Assembly: GCF_007655135.1 (NCBI RefSeq)
Contig: NC_045127.1
Span: 14,269,001-14,333,000, forward strand
Length of the DNA stretch: 64,000 bases
Origin: Punica granatum
Taxonomy: Eukaryota; Streptophyta; Magnoliopsida; Myrtales; Lythraceae
Direction: 5' to 3'
In this document: piece by piece, positions 60,501-64,000 of the stretch
Numbering within the stretch: position 1 is the first letter of the stretch
Layout: each line of letters starts with the position of its first letter
The notes under the pieces: model-generated
The model's database searches: none
What the model was told of the DNA's origin: nothing
Seen by the model: only the letters and a program-made list of their open reading frames with translations
Program-made: the position numbers and the translations under genes

Positions 60501-61780
60501 TTTTAACAAATTATCTTAAACAATTAAAACGGATCCCTCTGTTCCCGAAGTGAATAGGTGCAACGTCGCTAAATTTTTCACTTTTTGTTATTGTTTTACA
60601 GGAAAGTGAACACTGTCTAATCTAATAGTTTAAAAGGGAGGGAAAAAGAGTTGGTGTAATGGTAAAGCAACGCCTCCGCCTATTAGTGTAGGCATCTGGT
60701 TTGGTTCCCCAAGCGTAATTTTTTTTTTCATATACCCTAATCTTTCCCCTTTCTTCAACTTTCCTCCTCAACCACTCTTCATATTTTTTTCATATTTTTT
60801 TTATGAAAAATAATTTAATCACTTCATTATTTCTTTTGTTTTGCTGAGTACTTCATTACTTCTTTTGTTGATGCATAACATTTTGCAAACTGGAATTTTT
60901 GCTTAATATAACCATAAATCAAGTTTTATCTATTAAATTTAAATGATGATATAACACGTAATACAATATGTTTGTTAGTTTTGCTTAATGACAAAACGAA
61001 ATTATTTCTACAATATCGACACACAAGATTCTTGATAAATGCCATTTTACATATTTACATTAAATTAAAATGAATTAGATTTTGGATAGATGCAACTATG
61101 AGTCAAGTATTATGTACTAAATATAAATGACGATATAACCCGTGATACAATATATTTGTTAGTTTTGTTTAATCACTAAATAAAATTGCTTTCATAATAT
61201 TAACATGCAAACATTACATCCACCATCTATATTGTTTTTATTTTTTAAATGATGTTTATCATTAATATTTATCTAAATTAACTCTTCAAGCTTCTATTTC
61301 ATTTCACATCCTAAAAAACCATAAAATTATGAATGATCATACCTCTATTAGGTATGGTATTTAAATAATGCCAGGCGGAAGATCGACACTGCAAATTTAT
61401 TACTTATATTGAAATACATTTTTATTTTATTTTATTTTATTTATGAAGTATGACATAAGATAAATGGTAAGTTAGCTAAGCATAAAGATAATAAAAAATT
61501 TATAATATATAGAAATGGTTATGGTATTCTCAAAAATAAAGAAACTATCCTCAAAGTTTCAAATACAAAAAGACTGGTGAAATTCAAGAGTAATGATTAT
61601 ACAATTAAGCTAATATCTAATTTTATTTAATAAAATGACCTTTCATTGCTTATATATTTATTCTTCATTACAATTTAAGTGCATATTTTTTAATAGATAT
61701 GAAAGTTTCAATTATAAATGATTTATATAGTTGCTCCAAAACATCCAAATGAGATTAGAATAATGAGAAATAAAAAATAA
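57600..61780. other. AT-rich intergenic DNA with SINE-like copies
   Basis: No protein gene supported. SINE-like copies at about 58880-59055 (GAATTTGATCCTCATTAGTG, tail CTTTATAAAAAAAAA) and 59700-59840 (AAGTACGATATTCGTTGAGA, tail TTGTAACCGAAAAAA). TA microsatellite at about 59322-59342. Confidence 0.45.
60648..60716 (+). other. tRNA-like sequence, probably a SINE head
   Basis: TTGGTGTAATGGTAAAGC resembles a box A/D-arm, and TGGTTTGGTTCCCC lies at box-B spacing. The T-arm does not pair well, so this is not called a tRNA gene. Confidence 0.3.
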
Positions 61781-62368
61781 TGATACCAAATGTACGTGAT
61801 AAAATCCTTAAACGGAAGGAAACATCCATAGATAGAGTAGGAGTATCCACTAGATCGAAAAACTGGAGATTACAACTGAGATCTCACTCGTGTTTCCCAA
61901 GCTCCCTGTACCAACTCAAACCTCACCGAGAATAGTCTTCCCAACCTCTCAATTCTCTCACATTTTTCACTCTAAAACCCTAGAGTTATAGAGGAAATAT
62001 TCCCCGAAGAATTCTTGAAAGATCTCACATAATACTCATCATCCCTTGCAACGTGGTACCCCTAAGTATAGGACTCAGTCCCTATAGATGCAAGATCCAT
62101 CATATCTCAAAAATATCCTAAATCACTATAGAATATTCTTCCATTTGAAATATAGATATTTCCCATTTTAAATTATCTAAAGATATCCTAGAAATATCTC
62201 TAATATTCCTTAGGGATATTTCACTCTTCAAATATTCAAAAGATACAATGAAATCCCCAGAAAATTGGAAATATATCGTCTTTTTTCTCTTTTCGACCGA
62301 TCTTGTCACCGCTTACCAGGTCTTCGATTCTTCGGGTCTTTCGGGCTTAATGTGAGACATCTCCAACA
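61781..62368 (-). repeat. Probable 3' LTR of a copia element (partial at the right edge)
   Basis: On the plus strand it starts TGATACCAAATG and ends ATCTCCAACA. Next to it the minus strand reads CCAAGGTGGAGATT, a typical copia polypurine tract. The partner LTR is outside the window. Confidence 0.6.
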
Positions 62369-64000
62369 AATCTCCACCTTGGCTCACATTTAGCCAAACA
62401 TGATCAGCCACCCACCTGACTGCTCTGTCATAGCCCTTATCGGGCTCCACCTCACCTTGAACGCGTGCCACTCAAGTCTAAGCCACCCTTGAACTTCTCC
62501 GAGGTGTCGAGCTTGCTCAACGTTCCTTTTGTGCATGCTCCAAAGTTAACTCATCTACAAGTCGTATCCCCGACTTCAGCATTGCCTGAGACCACCAATC
62601 CCGTAAGCTCGAAGCAATCTCGCGGTTTAAAATGCTCCATTTGCATGTCTCCTGTTCGCGAACTATTCCATAGAGAATGTTGCCTCCGCTTAGACCTTCC
62701 CATCTGAACATCCTCTACCATCATAGGCTGAGTCTCAAGAGTCTCCGGGTCTTCCACCATGAACTCCACCTTCTTCATAGGTTTCTCTACCTGTCCTCGG
62801 CTCCCGCTCCTACATTACTCCACCAAAGTAGCTTCATCAAAAGCAATACCTCGATCAATAAGGAATTTCAAAGACTTCCTGATCGAGTGCAATAACCTGC
62901 ACCCATCCATCTTGTCAAGGCCGAGATCACCCAAGTACTTTTCTTTCGGAGTTAACCTCTCGAACTCTGTAGTAGTACTGGCTATAACTTACAGAACATA
63001 TATTCCATCCCACAACACCCCTTCATCACCACGAGAGCTCCCTTCGAGACCTCCAAAACTCTACCTTGGCCTCTATACTTGTAACCAAAAGCATCAAGAC
63101 TTCCTAACGATATCAAATTTTTCCTTATACTTGGGACATGCCTAACATCTAATAAAATTATCTCACTACCATCATACATCTCAATTTTAACTCTAACCGA
63201 CCCGATAATATTACATGTCTGACTATCCGCCATGAGAATCTACCACCCTCTATTGACTGAAAAGCGATAACCAACTCTCTATCATGATAAATATGGTAAG
63301 AGCTACTCAAATCGAGAACCCACGATGTACCAGACCGACCTTATGTAGTGACAGACCTTGTCTTCCTATCCGCTGCAACCGAGGAAATGCCTCATTCTCC
63401 TTCGCTTTGTCATCCATATATTCGTCGATGCCTTGACTTTTTTGCCTTTGATAGTCCCGCTTGAGATGGCCTTCCTCGTCGCAAATCCAGCAAGTCCTTT
63501 TCCAACGCCTGCTACGAGATTTCTTTTTAGTCGATTTGCCCGTTGCAATAAGTCCCTCACCATCGCTCCCCTAGTTACTGGTCACCTTCTTCTACAACTC
63601 CTTCGAGTTCAACAACGCGTTGACGTCTTCCAAGGTGGTGCTTGTCCTCCCGTAGAGTATGGTGTCGTCGAAGCTTTCATGGGACTTTGACAAAGAATAT
63701 AGCAGTAACAAGGCTTGATCCTCATCTTCCATCTTGACATCCACGTTAGCAAGATCCATAGCAATCTGATTGAACAAGTCCACGGGATCACCTACAGAAG
63801 TTCCCAGACTCAATCTTAGCTTGTACAATCGCTGCTTCAAGTACAACCTGTCCGTCAGAGACTTCTGCAGATATAGCGATTCTAGTTTTTTCCAAACTTC
63901 CGGTGCCAAGCCCAAATCACATACCTCCTACAGGACTTTGTTTGACAGGCTCAGTTGGATCATGTTAAGAACCTTAGCCATGACCGACTTCTTATAGTCT
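62369..64000 (-). mobile_element. Ty1/copia element with large internal deletion, running off the window
   Basis: Reading right to left: gag at 63915-63592 (LESLYLQKSLTDRLYLKQRL, LLYSLSKSHESFDDTI); a broken zinc-knuckle region (63563-63366); protease/GAG-pre-integrase text at 63233-62982 (ILLDVRHVPSIRKNLISLGS); then a short degenerate stretch with hinge-like VEFMVEDPETLETQPMM (62778-62551). Next comes the polypurine tract and LTR. Integrase core, reverse transcriptase and RNase H are missing, so about 3 kb was lost. Confidence 0.8.

Noticed and set aside
60648..60716. tRNA gene
   Set aside because: Box A is fair but the T-arm and acceptor stem do not pair; more likely a SINE head.

Overview
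This is a nuclear window from a flowering plant, almost certainly a eudicot. The genes are intron-containing plant families: a DUF810/MUN protein, a two-RRM glycine-rich protein, an Arp2/3 subunit, cytosolic uL14, a DYW-type PPR protein and a plasmodesmata-located protein. The intergenic DNA is AT-rich and full of plant transposons. No bacterial or organellar gene block, rRNA or CRISPR array was seen.

Gene-rich left half (about 0.4-29.7 kb). In order: a DUF810/MUN gene (-, 461-4346), a two-RRM glycine-rich RNA-binding protein (-, 5977-8895), a small acidic protein ending in a CaaX-like box (-, 10351-11031), the 3' part of an ARPC2B-like gene (+, 17514-19589), ribosomal protein uL14/RPL23 (+, 20736-22497), an intronless DYW PPR gene (-, 22943-24676) and a PDLP gene (-, 27374-29689). 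From memory, Arabidopsis chromosome 2 carries the same families in nearly the same order around At2g33420 to At2g33330, so this looks like an old conserved block. Two genes look damaged. The DUF810 gene has a one-base frameshift in its last exon. The ARPC2B-like gene lacks its 5' exons and is one base short at one splice junction. A 1.3-kb direct repeat ends right at the first visible ARPC2B exon; one repeat copy carries a SINE that the other lacks.

Transposon-rich right half (about 29.7-64 kb). It contains fold-back elements, two copies of a palindromic Mutator-like MITE, a LINE remnant, a 2.15-kb non-autonomous LTR element with an internal 54-bp minisatellite, and a three-level nest. In the nest, a Ty1/copia element (-, 40764-50782) is split inside its reverse transcriptase by a small DNA element with a 9-bp target duplication, and that element is split by a 5.75-kb hAT transposon with a perfect 8-bp target duplication. 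The hAT has a nearly intact transposase (one frameshift) and carries the first exon of a serine carboxypeptidase-like gene. A decayed Ty3/gypsy element follows (51539-57028, target duplication ATAGT); its 3' LTR was later hit by the second palindromic MITE. The window ends in AT-rich DNA with SINE-like copies and a partial, deleted copia element running off the right edge.

I see no new multi-gene system. The most informative parts are the nested transposons, the captured host exon and the decay of the ARPC2B-like gene.
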